Assembly (NCBI GenBank): GCA_020632475.1
Contig: JACKFM010000013.1
Span: forward strand, 1 to 24,584
Length of the DNA: 24,584 bases
Source: Candidatus Omnitrophota bacterium
GTDB lineage: Bacteria > Omnitrophota > Omnitrophia > Omnitrophales > Aquincolibacteriaceae
Reading direction: 5' to 3'
Part shown: piece after piece, positions 1-7,331 of the stretch
How the letters are laid out: the number at the start of each line of letters is the position of its first letter
Numbering within the stretch: position 1 is the stretch's first letter
Position numbers and translations under genes: made by a program
Notes under the pieces: model-generated
What the model was told of the DNA's origin: nothing
Database searches by the model: none
What the model saw: the letters and a program-made list of their open reading frames with translations, nothing else

Positions 1-266
1 AAGAAATTGATAATCAGCTTTGGATGGGCGTCTTAGGCGATAAAATCAACCTGAGCAATGCCTATATGCGCAGTGAAATGGAACGCTTCAATAATGGCTT
101 AAGGAATTTGGCGAAACAGGAAAATTTTGAATTAATTGATCTGGAAAGATTGGTTCCGAAAGATCTAAAACACTTCTACGATGACGTCCACTACACCCCG
201 GAAGGGTCAAAACTCGTTGCAGAGATTATCTCTCAATACCTCATTACCACCGAGCCCCTGCATTAA
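1..266 (+). CDS. SGNH/GDSL-family hydrolase, C-terminal fragment (5' end outside window)
   Basis: The reading frame is open from the left edge (first full codon at base 3) to a TAA at 264-266, so this is the 3' end of a longer gene. The visible 87 residues end with the block DDVHYTPEGSKLVAE, the C-terminal catalytic D-x-x-H signature of SGNH/GDSL esterases. In that family the Asp and His complete the Ser-Asp-His triad, whose Ser lies near the N terminus, here missing. Such enzymes often remove acetyl or other acyl groups from glycans or lipids, which would suit the neighbouring polysaccharide genes, but the substrate cannot be read from this end. It is the only plus-strand gene in the window and converges on the polysaccharide cluster across a 355-bp gap. 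An internal ATG at base 24 is not a likely start. Confidence 0.72.
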   Translation, partial: EIDNQLWMGVLGDKINLSNAYMRSEMERFNNGLRNLAKQENFELIDLERLVPKDLKHFYDDVHYTPEGSKLVAEIISQYLITTEPLH

Positions 267-311
267 TCGGGACTCCCCGCTAGGGGCTAAATAACAGCGC
301 ATCAGTTTTTA

Positions 312-413
312 GATATTTCACCAGTCCGCAAAGATTATCCGGCGTTCAAACATCCTCGGCTCTTCGGACCTGCGGAACTCGCGCCGAGAGAACTTTCGTC
401 CTGTTGAAATATC
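312..413. repeat. Imperfect palindromic element 1 in the 267-621 gene-free stretch
   Basis: The outer arms GATATTTCACCAG (312-324) and CTGTTGAAATATC (401-413) are inverted copies matching at 12 of 13 positions. Between them are two further inverted pairs that cross each other: TCCGCA (325-330) with TGCGGA (371-376), and CTCGGC (355-360) with GCCGAG (383-388). No open frame with gene-like features is present. The element sits between the convergent ends of the hydrolase and deacetylase genes. It could act at the RNA level as a folded 3' end, or be a small non-autonomous repeat. I see no transposase. Confidence 0.5.
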
Positions 414-420
414 AATCAAT

Positions 421-438
421 TTTTGATGGACTACTTAG
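421..438. repeat. 18-bp direct repeat, copy A
   Basis: TTTTGATGGACTACTTAG at this position recurs at 612-629 with one mismatch (G to T at the eighth base). The pair flanks palindromic element 2. Surrounding bases do not match, so similarity is confined to these 18 bases. Confidence 0.6.
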
Positions 439-456
439 AATATAAGTTCCTGTATA

Positions 457-586
457 TTTGAAAAAGAAAAATATTGTGTAGAAAAAATCCGCACCGCTAT
501 GCGCGGCGGGAGATCGTCCCGCCCCTCAGGCGGGAAAGCTCCCAAAGTGCATGGTGCGTTTCGAAACAATATTTCGCTTTTTCAAA
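457..586. repeat. Imperfect palindromic element 2 with GC-rich hairpin core
   Basis: The 21-nt outer arms at 457-477 and 566-586 are inverted copies matching at 19 of 21 positions. Inside them CGCACC (490-495) pairs with GGTGCG (553-558). The core contains CCCGCC (518-523), which can pair either with GGCGGG upstream (505-510, part of a 7-bp stem GGCGGGA/TCCCGCC) or with GGCGGG downstream (529-534). This gives two mutually exclusive stems. The A+T-rich arms and G+C-rich core resemble a small palindromic intergenic repeat unit (REP- or MITE-like). Together with element 1 it accounts for most of the 355 bases between the two convergent genes. Confidence 0.55.
481..508 (-). terminator. Possible intrinsic terminator for the leftward polysaccharide operon
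   Basis: Read on the minus strand there is a stem CGCCGC-GCATA-GCGGTG (508 down to 492, one G-U pair), then CGGA and a run of six T (487-482). It lies about 115 bases downstream of the stop codon of the last minus-strand gene. It is also part of palindromic element 2, so the structure may owe its origin to the repeat rather than to selection as a terminator. Confidence 0.4.
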
Positions 587-611
587 ATCTAAAGGACAAA
601 TATTAAAAGAC

Positions 612-629
612 TTTTGATTGACTACTTAG
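612..629. repeat. 18-bp direct repeat, copy B, overlapping the deacetylase stop codon
   Basis: TTTTGATTGACTACTTAG matches copy A (421-438) at 17 of 18 positions. This copy includes the TAG stop codon (622-624, minus strand) and the last codons of the polysaccharide deacetylase gene. The location fits a target-site or recombination duplication at a gene's 3' end, but 18 bp is long for an ordinary target duplication. Confidence 0.6.
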
Positions 630-1656
630 TCACTCGTAATCGCTTCAAAATCTTGCGGATACCCGAAAGCGCAAAGGAGAGTTCGGCGATAAAATCACTC
701 ACACCGCCGTTTTCGATATGAATCCGTTTGATCTTAAACAAAGAATCCTGAGGTTGACTAATCCCCTGGTCGACAGCAAAAGCAGCCGCATAACCGCTCT
801 GCTGCGCGAGGTCAACAACCTGCTGATCATAACTATTTCCAGGATAAGAGATGTAATCAACAGGATGCCCCAGTTTTTCTTCCAATCGGTGTTTTGAATC
901 CGCAAGTTCCGAGACAATCTCATCTCGATTCAAATTCGCAAGCATACGGTGGGAAATCGTATGTGAGCCGAATGTGATCAAAGAACCGGCATCCATTTGG
1001 CGGATTTGCTCCCAATCGAGCATCTGAGAGAACATTTCATGGGTTTCCGGTATTTCCACTTCTAAAATCCGAATCAGATCCTCCAGAATCTCGTTCCGCC
1101 GGCAATCAGAAACTCTTTTCATCTGACTCTTGATCTCGAAACAGGCCGCCTTGCGTAAAACCGGTGTTTGCATGGAAAAACTTTTTCGTCCCGGCAGATT
1201 CGCACACACAAGCTCGTGTTTGGATGTTAATTCAAAAAGGGCTTCAACGTAGGATGTCCACATGGGTTCTTTTTTGTCAATGCCGGCTAAGGCCAGAAAA
1301 ATAACCGCGGGCAGCTGTTCTTTTTTAAGAATCGCATAGCCTGGGTCATAATTATCGCGATAACCGTCATCAAAAGTGATCACCGCACAAGATCTCCGGA
1401 GAGGCTCTGCACGCCGAAGTTTCCCGACCGCTTCATCTACACCGATGACCTCAAAATATTTTCTGATGAACTTAAGGTGTTTTTGAAAGTGAACGGCCGA
1501 TACAGCAGGCTCATAGCAGTCCCGGGGTTCACGAATACGATGGTAGAGAAGAAAAACAATTTGCTTTTTGCGGCAATAATTCAGATAAAAACACAATGGA
1601 CTCACGCCGGCGCACAAGAGAAGAAAATTAAGTATTTTTTTCAATATTTGCTTCAT
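622..1656 (-). CDS. Polysaccharide deacetylase (NodB/CE4 family), membrane-anchored
   Basis: This 344-residue protein has an N-terminal hydrophobic segment (about residues 8-27) and then a NodB-type domain. The hallmark TFDDGY is at 94-99 (catalytic and metal Asp pair), SHTISH at 231-236 supplies the H-x3-H metal ligands, and the SYPG motif is at 270-273. CE4 enzymes remove N-acetyl groups from glycans, and the anchor suggests action at the membrane. About 35 residues between the first two motifs (from near WTSYVEALF, 133-141) are longer than in minimal NodB domains. The ATG overlaps the stop of the upstream formyltransferase gene as ATGA (1653-1656), so translation is probably coupled. It is the last gene of the leftward operon. 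The family is clear; the exact substrate is unknown. Confidence 0.85.
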   Translation of the reverse strand: MKQILKKILNFLLLCAGVSPLCFYLNYCRKKQIVFLLYHRIREPRDCYEPAVSAVHFQKHLKFIRKYFEVIGVDEAVGKLRRAEPLRRSCAVITFDDGYRDNYDPGYAILKKEQLPAVIFLALAGIDKKEPMWTSYVEALFELTSKHELVCANLPGRKSFSMQTPVLRKAACFEIKSQMKRVSDCRRNEILEDLIRILEVEIPETHEMFSQMLDWEQIRQMDAGSLITFGSHTISHRMLANLNRDEIVSELADSKHRLEEKLGHPVDYISYPGNSYDQQVVDLAQQSGYAAAFAVDQGISQPQDSLFKIKRIHIENGGVSDFIAELSFALSGIRKILKRLRVTK

Positions 1657-2483
1657 GGCCTTGGTCCCCTCTCCTTGAGCAGACTTTCAAGCCATCCCGT
1701 TTTCATCCGTTCTTCAAATTCAAGACGCTTTTCAAGTGTGAACATTTTTGAAAGAAAAAGTTTTCCCTTTTCAGTTTGAACAACACGGTCCGCCGTTCCT
1801 TCAACAAGATTTTCTATCGCGGCAATCATCTTTTGCGTACCCAGCTGCACCAGCTTGCATTCAATGCTTCGAACAGTATCAGTGGAAATAATCTCAGGCT
1901 GAGCCGTCACAATGATATCGCCGCCGTCAATCTTACGGGTCAAATGATGGATGGTGACCCCGACATGCCGGACATCCCCGTGATAGAGACACCAAAACGT
2001 ACATTGCCCCCCCCGGTAATAGGGAGATAAGCCCGTGTGGATATTCAAGGCACCGTACTTTGCGGTTTCAAGAATAGAATCCTTGATTAAACGCGTTCCA
2101 AAAACAGCGACGACATCAGGCGCAAGCTCCTGCAGCATTTTTCGCGTTTGGGGGTCATTCGGATTTTGACGGTAATAGACAGGCACTGCGTGAGGAAATT
2201 CTTCATCCGGCATAAGGCCGGTAAAAAAATTCTTTTCGGTCAAAGCATCTCTTCTCTCAAACGGCCTGATCTTACGCTTCAATGAGATCGTTTTAAAAAG
2301 TCTTATGGGATTCAAACCGTGGGTTTTAAGAAGCGTTTTCAGGCGATCCGAAAAATGATAGCGGTCATCGATAAAAATACCTTTGATCCTAAAATGCTTG
2401 GCCAATTCATGACAAAAATAAGAATGTCTGTATCCCTTTGATGTCAGAATGGCAACAGAAATCTTTGAGGGCATGGTCGACAT
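1653..2483 (-). CDS. Formyltransferase-family protein (methionyl-tRNA formyltransferase-like fold)
   Basis: This 276-residue protein carries the catalytic signature of 10-formyltetrahydrofolate-dependent formyltransferases. ALNIHTGLSPYYRGG gives Asn147 and His149, and IDGGDI contains Asp186, together the N-H-D triad. It is shorter than methionyl-tRNA formyltransferase (about 310 residues) and lacks an evident C-terminal tRNA-binding OB domain. A role in N-formylating an amino sugar, as in O-antigen loci that combine a sugar aminotransferase with such an enzyme, is more likely than initiator tRNA formylation. A DegT aminotransferase lies two genes upstream. The start at 2483 (ATG) follows the WecA-like gene by 12 bases. 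A second ATG three codons later (2474) is possible, and no strong Shine-Dalgarno decides between them. The substrate is inferred from context only. Confidence 0.8.
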   Translation of the reverse strand: MSTMPSKISVAILTSKGYRHSYFCHELAKHFRIKGIFIDDRYHFSDRLKTLLKTHGLNPIRLFKTISLKRKIRPFERRDALTEKNFFTGLMPDEEFPHAVPVYYRQNPNDPQTRKMLQELAPDVVAVFGTRLIKDSILETAKYGALNIHTGLSPYYRGGQCTFWCLYHGDVRHVGVTIHHLTRKIDGGDIIVTAQPEIISTDTVRSIECKLVQLGTQKMIAAIENLVEGTADRVVQTEKGKLFLSKMFTLEKRLEFEERMKTGWLESLLKERGPRP

Positions 2484-2495
2484 TAGTCCGGCAAT

Positions 2496-3611
2496 TTAGA
2501 CATTAAGAGGAATACGGTCTTTTTCGGAGGGAGCGGCTACGCGTTTATTCACAGAAAGATTAGTACGCTTAGGCCGAAACTGAGTCCGTTTGCTGAAGTT
2601 GATAATTAACCAGCGACGTTTGCGGAAGAAGAGAATCGTGCCCGCAGCAAGAATGACATACAACGCCAATCCGATAATCCCGGCGGTATCTTTTTGGGGA
2701 ATAACGAGAATCGCAATAGCACAAAAAACAGCCTGCACGCCCCAAAGCGTAAAAACTGCGCCGCGCTCCCCTAGGCCAAGACGCATCACGCGATGTGAAA
2801 AATGATCCTTGCCGGTATAGTCGATCCACTGCTTTAAATTCATCACCTTGGCCTCTTTAATGCGCAAAATCGTAATCAACGTCATATCCAGGATAGGAAC
2901 TCCCAGAATCAAGACCGGCACAGCCAGCGTCACAGGCAGATGATAGGACCAGTCGGCCATTACCGCAATACTGGCCAGTGTAAAACCCAAAAAAGTGGCA
3001 CCGGAGTCTCCCATAAAAACATGGGCCTTTTTAAGGTTGAAGATCAAAAACCCGCAGCTTGCCCCCATCAGCGCGGCCGACAAATAACCCAGCCAAATCT
3101 GATGAGTCATCCAGGCAATGACAGTCACGGTCAGACTGGAAATCGCAATCAATCCCGACGACAGCCCGTCCATATTATCCAAGAAATTGACGGCATTGGT
3201 AATCCCGATAATTCCAACAACGGTAAACAAAGCATTAAGCCCTACATGATTAAAAGCATCCAGTATGACCCCATACTTGAACATCATAATGCCAAGGGCA
3301 ACGCCTTGTATCAACAAACGGATACTCGCTTTGAGTTTAAAAAAATCATCGCAAAGCCCGGCTATAAAAATCATGGTTGAACCGACCAGAATCCCTTTAA
3401 GCTGATTACTTAAATCCATGGTCCAAAGGGCCCCGACGACAAAGGCAATATAAATGGCGATACCGCCAATCCGTGGAACGGGCCGATGATGAATGCCGTG
3501 CGCTTTGGGATGATCAAGGGCATTCCATTTAAAGGCCAGCAGACGGACAATAGGGGTCAGAATGGCGGAAACGGCAATCGCAATAAGGAAAACTTCTTTA
3601 TATCGATGCAT
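2496..3611 (-). CDS. Polyprenyl-phosphate N-acetylhexosamine-1-phosphate transferase (WecA/MraY family)
   Basis: This 371-residue, strongly hydrophobic protein has about ten membrane segments. Its conserved cytoplasmic motifs are the Asp pair CDDF (88-89), NFLDNMDGL (142-150), GDSGATFLGF (201-210) and DHFSHR near residue 270, in the order typical of WecA/TagO/MraY-type phosphosugar transferases. These integral membrane enzymes move a sugar-1-phosphate from a UDP-sugar to undecaprenyl phosphate, the first committed step of a lipid-linked glycan. MraY itself is unlikely because no murein genes are nearby and the His motif is of the WecA/TagO kind. The ATG at 3611 has AAAGG five bases upstream. 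It lies 63 bases after the DegT gene and probably initiates the glycan built by this cluster. The sugar cannot be determined. Confidence 0.88.
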   Translation of the reverse strand: MHRYKEVFLIAIAVSAILTPIVRLLAFKWNALDHPKAHGIHHRPVPRIGGIAIYIAFVVGALWTMDLSNQLKGILVGSTMIFIAGLCDDFFKLKASIRLLIQGVALGIMMFKYGVILDAFNHVGLNALFTVVGIIGITNAVNFLDNMDGLSSGLIAISSLTVTVIAWMTHQIWLGYLSAALMGASCGFLIFNLKKAHVFMGDSGATFLGFTLASIAVMADWSYHLPVTLAVPVLILGVPILDMTLITILRIKEAKVMNLKQWIDYTGKDHFSHRVMRLGLGERGAVFTLWGVQAVFCAIAILVIPQKDTAGIIGLALYVILAAGTILFFRKRRWLIINFSKRTQFRPKRTNLSVNKRVAAPSEKDRIPLNV

Positions 3612-3674
3612 AGACCTTTATATATACCCGACGAGGGGCTCAAAATCAAGGGAATCGTCTGGGCAAGGGGCGGC

Positions 3675-4724
3675 TTACTGTACAAAGCGGCATACGGCCA
3701 AGGCACTACGGTGCATATCCGTCAGTCTGAGGGCCGGAAAAATAGGAAGTGAACAGGTCGTTTTGACTGCCTCCGAAGCTACCGGAAAATCACGGTCAGA
3801 CAATTTGAGATAACGATGTAAAGGCTTATAAACAGGCTGCTTAGCTTCTATCCCGCCCCTGTTCAAGGCGCGGATTAATCCTTGGGTTTTAGCCGCAGAT
3901 GCTCTCAGGACATAGCGAAAATAGATATGGGGCCGTTCCGGGGTGTCGACCGGCAGCTCCAACTCCAGTTTTTTTAATTCTCCATTATAAAATTCAGCGA
4001 TTTTCCGGCGGGCACGGACAAATTGCGTCAACTTTTTTAACTGTTCAATGCCCATTGCAGCCTCCAGATCAGTCATCTTTGAATTGGTACGAAAACGGTA
4101 ACTATCTTTTTTATCATAATCACGTACATCATTTAAAAAAGAGGCCTTTTTCGACGAATCGGTCAAAATAACTCCCCCTTCCCCGGTAGTCAGCATCTTG
4201 GTCGCATAAAAAGAGAAGACGCTCATCACACCCCAGGAACCGACGTTTTTTTTATTCACCGTGGCACCAATCGCCTGCGTACCATCTTCAATGACAGGCA
4301 CACCCAAATTCACAATTTTTTTCATATCCGCCGCACGGCCGAATAAATGCGGGACTATAATGGCTTTTGTTTTACGTGTAATTTTTGTACGAATTTGATC
4401 TACAGACATATTCAAGTCTTCGGGATCGCTGTCAACGAGCACCGGCTTGGCTCGCACAAAATCCAGCGCATGCAAAAGCGCAACGCAGGTATAACTGGGG
4501 ATGATCACCTCATCCCCGATTGAAACGCCCTGAGCAAGTAAGGCCAGTTGGAGGGCTGTTGTGCCGGAGCTGACCGCTACGCCATAACGACGTCCGGTTT
4601 TTTCGGCAAGCAGCTCTTCAAAACGGTGTACTTTTTGTCCCTGAGCAAGATACAGGGAATCCAGAACTGCCAGACAAGCGTTCTTTTCTTCTTTTCCGAT
4701 GGAGGGTTTCGAATGATGAATCAT
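3675..4724 (-). CDS. DegT/DnrJ/EryC1/StrS-family PLP-dependent sugar aminotransferase
   Basis: This 349-residue protein shows the family landmarks in order: SSGTTALQLAL (52-62) binding the PLP phosphate, VIEDGTQAIGA (144-154) with Asp147 and Gln150 over the cofactor ring, and SFYATKMLTTGEGG (171-184) with Lys176 as the Schiff-base lysine. Family members transaminate keto-sugar nucleotides to give amino-deoxy sugars, using glutamate as donor. No 4,6-dehydratase or epimerase that would supply the keto sugar lies in this window, so it must be encoded elsewhere. The ATG overlaps the stop of the upstream WbqC gene as ATGA (4721-4724). With the downstream formyltransferase it suggests an N-formylated amino sugar, which is inference. 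Confidence 0.88.
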   Translation of the reverse strand: MIHHSKPSIGKEEKNACLAVLDSLYLAQGQKVHRFEELLAEKTGRRYGVAVSSGTTALQLALLAQGVSIGDEVIIPSYTCVALLHALDFVRAKPVLVDSDPEDLNMSVDQIRTKITRKTKAIIVPHLFGRAADMKKIVNLGVPVIEDGTQAIGATVNKKNVGSWGVMSVFSFYATKMLTTGEGGVILTDSSKKASFLNDVRDYDKKDSYRFRTNSKMTDLEAAMGIEQLKKLTQFVRARRKIAEFYNGELKKLELELPVDTPERPHIYFRYVLRASAAKTQGLIRALNRGGIEAKQPVYKPLHRYLKLSDRDFPVASEAVKTTCSLPIFPALRLTDMHRSALAVCRFVQ

Positions 4725-5434
4725 GAGTTCAAAGCAGAAGATGAGATGCCGGATTGCATTAAGATCTCAAGGGTTCTGGGACCACAGTTAAAAAGCATAT
4801 CCAGGATGGCCAATTCGGGAATAAAACCCAATGACTGAAACTGCTGACAGTATTCTGGACACTTAAACTGCTGGGCGGTTAAAGATATTCCGGCAGCTTT
4901 AAAAAGCTCTTCTTCTAAATAAGCCTCGGCGGCATAAGCTCCGGTCAGATAAGCCGACGCCGTCAGGTCTTTACAAATATTAACCAATCTTTCGGTTGCC
5001 TCTCCGCGCAGTTCCATATCCGAGCCGTGTACGATCTTAGTTTTAATTCCAAGAACGTTCACAAAATAAGAGAGCATCTCATGGTTAAGCTCATTAAGTT
5101 TTTCCCATTCACGCGAATAGATCTCTTCAAAAAATTTGCGGTGTTCATCAAAATGAGGAGCCTTTTGATAGGCCGCCAAAATCGTCCCCCAATGTTTTTT
5201 AGCCCATCGCTGTTTGGTATCAATTTCAACCTCTGAAAGGTTTTGTGCCCTCTTATGCAGGACAGGGACGGTCAGAATTTTGGCACCTTGAGAGGTCTTG
5301 ATTTTGTTGCGGTTTTGCCATCCGTTTTTATTAAACTGAATCGTATCAAGAATAACAAAAACATCACAGGAAGCGATTTTATGAATATACCTGAGCCAGG
5401 GAAGGTAATGAAGTTGATGGATTCCTACGAGCAT
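4721..5434 (-). CDS. WbqC-family protein
   Basis: This 237-residue protein begins MLVGIHQLHYLPWLRYI, followed by CDVFVILDTIQFNKNGWQNRN. This is the conserved N-terminal pattern of the WbqC family (Q-x-Y-x-P-W, then D-x-x-Q-F and the W-x-N-R-N stretch). Members occur in O-antigen and glycan loci beside aminotransferases. Their reaction is not firmly established, and an acyl or amino-acyl transfer to an amino sugar has been suggested for the family. Here it sits six bases after the PIG-L gene and overlaps the DegT gene by ATGA, so it probably acts on the same amino-sugar intermediate. No signal peptide or membrane segment is visible, so it is likely cytoplasmic. Family assignment is confident; function is open. 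Confidence 0.83.
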   Translation of the reverse strand: MLVGIHQLHYLPWLRYIHKIASCDVFVILDTIQFNKNGWQNRNKIKTSQGAKILTVPVLHKRAQNLSEVEIDTKQRWAKKHWGTILAAYQKAPHFDEHRKFFEEIYSREWEKLNELNHEMLSYFVNVLGIKTKIVHGSDMELRGEATERLVNICKDLTASAYLTGAYAAEAYLEEELFKAAGISLTAQQFKCPEYCQQFQSLGFIPELAILDMLFNCGPRTLEILMQSGISSSALNS

Positions 5435-5440
5435 ACGCCG

Positions 5441-6166
5441 TTAGACTAAAAACCGGTGACACATAAATGCCTCAGCTGCATCCACAGAAACTTCACGTCC
5501 GCGGACTTTGGCCAGCCACTCAACGTTCTCGGAACTGCAATGGTGAACGCCTGTACGCATCTGGGATTTATAACAGGCCAGGGACTGCATTTTTTTCTTC
5601 AGGTATTCACCGCTGATATCCACATAAAAATGCGGGTGAAAACGTTCATACTGAAGACTCCACGAAATAGCGGGATATTCACAGGCCAACACAATTTTCT
5701 GGAAAGGCTTCACTTCCGGCGAACTCGGACGGCAGGCCGTAAACCCAGCCCTAAAAACGGCTTCGTGATCCTGATTATAGGAAATGGCCGGTAAAATAAT
5801 CATGGTGGGCTTCACCTGATCAATAGACAATCTGCATTTACTTTCAAAAAGGTTGATCAGATCTTTTTGAGGCATCATGTCCAATTTAAGGTGAATATCC
5901 GGATCATTATAAATCAGCTCATAGTCATCCACGCCCAAAACCTTCATTGAGGCCTCAAACTCTTCATTGCGTGTCTTACCTGAAACAAAAGAGTGCTCTC
6001 CGACATTGTAATGTTTTAAATCAGACGCAGAAACCGCGATCACATACACTTCGGATCCTTCAGCTTTAAGACGCGCCATCGTCCCCGAACAGCCGAACGC
6101 CTCATCATCAGGATGGGGTGCGATTACTAAGCATCGTTGATTTTTTAAAAGATTTTCAGCCATCAT
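5441..6166 (-). CDS. PIG-L/LmbE-family deacetylase
   Basis: This 241-residue protein has the N-terminal metal and catalytic motif APHPDDEAFG (residues 16-25) and a distal NQDHEAVF (131-138) whose His134 completes the zinc site, as in PIG-L/MshB/BshB-type N-acetylglucosamine deacetylases. No signal peptide is seen, so a cytoplasmic sugar-nucleotide or lipid-linked sugar is the likely substrate. Two ATG codons are adjacent (6166 and 6163), with AAGGA a few bases upstream. It is followed after six bases by WbqC and DegT genes, a combination common in glycan-modification loci. A 6-bp inverted pair CTTAAC/GTTAAG (6173-6178, 6196-6201) lies just upstream in the 51-bp gap to the dehydrogenase-like gene. 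The family is clear; the substrate is not. Confidence 0.87.
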   Translation of the reverse strand: MMAENLLKNQRCLVIAPHPDDEAFGCSGTMARLKAEGSEVYVIAVSASDLKHYNVGEHSFVSGKTRNEEFEASMKVLGVDDYELIYNDPDIHLKLDMMPQKDLINLFESKCRLSIDQVKPTMIILPAISYNQDHEAVFRAGFTACRPSSPEVKPFQKIVLACEYPAISWSLQYERFHPHFYVDISGEYLKKKMQSLACYKSQMRTGVHHCSSENVEWLAKVRGREVSVDAAEAFMCHRFLV

Positions 6167-6217
6167 CTTTTCCTTAACTTGTGATATTAAAATTTGTTAA
6201 GTAAAACCCCGGTGAAA

Positions 6218-7237
6218 TTAAATTCCACGGGTGCGTTTCCAGCGAGGAGTGTACTGATGCAATGAATTAATATACTGCACCCTTTCATAAATCGAGGGGT
6301 TTTCGCATTTGGCCTGACTCATGCTGCCCTGAAGATCACACAGACCGCTGTAGCCATTATCTTCCAGCCAGTGCCGGAGTTCTTCATTGATTCGGGTAAT
6401 CGTATCAATCCCGTAACGCAGAATCACTGAACACAGCATGGCAACTTTGGCGCCGGCCATGGAGAGTTTAATGACGTCCGAGGCCTTGTAGATACCGCTT
6501 GTTGCGGCAATATCGGCACTGATCCGCCCGTATAAAATAGCTGTCCAACGCAAAGGAAGTCTCAGATTCAAAGGGTTGCTCAGAAGGATGTCCGGGCGTA
6601 CATCTAATTCATCCAGGTTGATATCCGGCTGATAAAACCGGTTAAAAAGGACCAACGCATTAATATTTTCGGCATCAAGCCGGGAAGCAATATTTGTCAA
6701 GTTTGTGAAATAAGGGCTAAGTTTAACCGCCACGGGAATCTGCACCGTATTTTTAACGTCCTTGATGATCTGAATATAATGTTTCTCTATCTCTTCACTG
6801 CTAGTCTGCGGGTCGGTTTGAACATTATAAATATTCAATTCAATCGCATCGGCGCCGGCCTCTTCCATCTGCTTGGCAAAATCAGTCCAACCGCCGCGCG
6901 TCGAACCGTTAATACTGGCAATAATCGGAATACTGACCGCTTGTTTGGCCTTACGGATATGTTCAAGGTACTCCTGAGGTCCGAGTAAATAGCGTTCGGG
7001 TTCAGGGAAAAAGGAGGCTGCCTCAGAAAAGCTGTTCTCAAAAGACGAGGTATGGATATCAAGGTCTTCGGCATCTTTACGGAGTTGCTCCTCAAACAAC
7101 GAGTAAAGGACAATCGCACCTGCCCCTGCATCCTCCATATGCCGGATATCATCAATCTCAGCCGTCAAAGCCTGACAGGCCGAAGGAACCAAAGGGGTTT
7201 TAAGTTTAAGGCCCATGTAAAAAGTGGTCAAATCCAT
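6218..7237 (-). CDS. Dihydroorotate dehydrogenase-like FMN-binding barrel protein
   Basis: This 339-residue protein resembles class 1 dihydroorotate dehydrogenases along its length. It starts MDLTTFYMGLKLKTPLVPSA, has a barrel strand VAVKLSPYF (169-177) with the FMN-contacting Lys172, and a phosphate-binding end around GIYKASDVIKLSMAGA. In true class 1 enzymes the active-site base is a Cys in an E-L-N-I-S-C-P-N type motif. Here the equivalent stretch is ELNIYNVQ (133-140) with no Cys. That is why such proteins are called dihydroorotate dehydrogenase-like, and their reaction is unknown. A similar gene beside nifJ is, as I recall, a recurrent arrangement, hinting at a redox role linked to pyruvate oxidation rather than pyrimidine synthesis. 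AAGGAG lies about eight bases before the ATG. It follows nifJ by 94 bases. Confidence 0.85.
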   Translation of the reverse strand: MDLTTFYMGLKLKTPLVPSACQALTAEIDDIRHMEDAGAGAIVLYSLFEEQLRKDAEDLDIHTSSFENSFSEAASFFPEPERYLLGPQEYLEHIRKAKQAVSIPIIASINGSTRGGWTDFAKQMEEAGADAIELNIYNVQTDPQTSSEEIEKHYIQIIKDVKNTVQIPVAVKLSPYFTNLTNIASRLDAENINALVLFNRFYQPDINLDELDVRPDILLSNPLNLRLPLRWTAILYGRISADIAATSGIYKASDVIKLSMAGAKVAMLCSVILRYGIDTITRINEELRHWLEDNGYSGLCDLQGSMSQAKCENPSIYERVQYINSLHQYTPRWKRTRGI

Positions 7238-7262
7238 TCTTTCTTCTCCTTATAGCACCGCT

Positions 7263-7297
7263 TCATTTTGAAATTGATTGTTCTTCTTTCAAAATGA
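7263..7297. promoter_or_regulatory. Perfect 11-bp inverted repeat between nifJ and the dehydrogenase-like gene
   Basis: TCATTTTGAAA (7263-7273) and TTTCAAAATGA (7287-7297) are exact inverted copies separated by 13 bases. The repeat ends about 26 bases before the ATG of the dehydrogenase-like gene. It could be an operator for a dimeric regulator or, in the nifJ transcript, an A+T-rich hairpin affecting processing or downstream expression. Confidence 0.5.
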
Positions 7298-7299
7298 TT

Positions 7300-7320
7300 A
7301 GAGGCACTTAATTGCCGTCT
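7300..7320 (-). promoter_or_regulatory. Bulged intercistronic hairpin after nifJ
   Basis: On the minus strand, 12 bases after the nifJ stop, AGA-(C)-GGCA pairs with TGCC-TCT across a six-base loop. It is followed by AATCATTTT rather than a clean T run. This is a weak terminator- or processing-like stem, immediately followed by the 11-bp inverted repeat, so expression of the second gene may be reduced relative to nifJ. Confidence 0.3.
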
Positions 7321-7331
7321 CCCCTTTTAGA

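Noticed and set aside
270..290. CCCC-GCTA-GGGG hairpin as terminator of the plus-strand hydrolase
   Set aside because: Only a four-base stem and no following T run.
457..586. Insertion sequence remnant
   Set aside because: No transposase fragment or coding frame is present. Only palindromic structure is seen, so I call it a repeat element.
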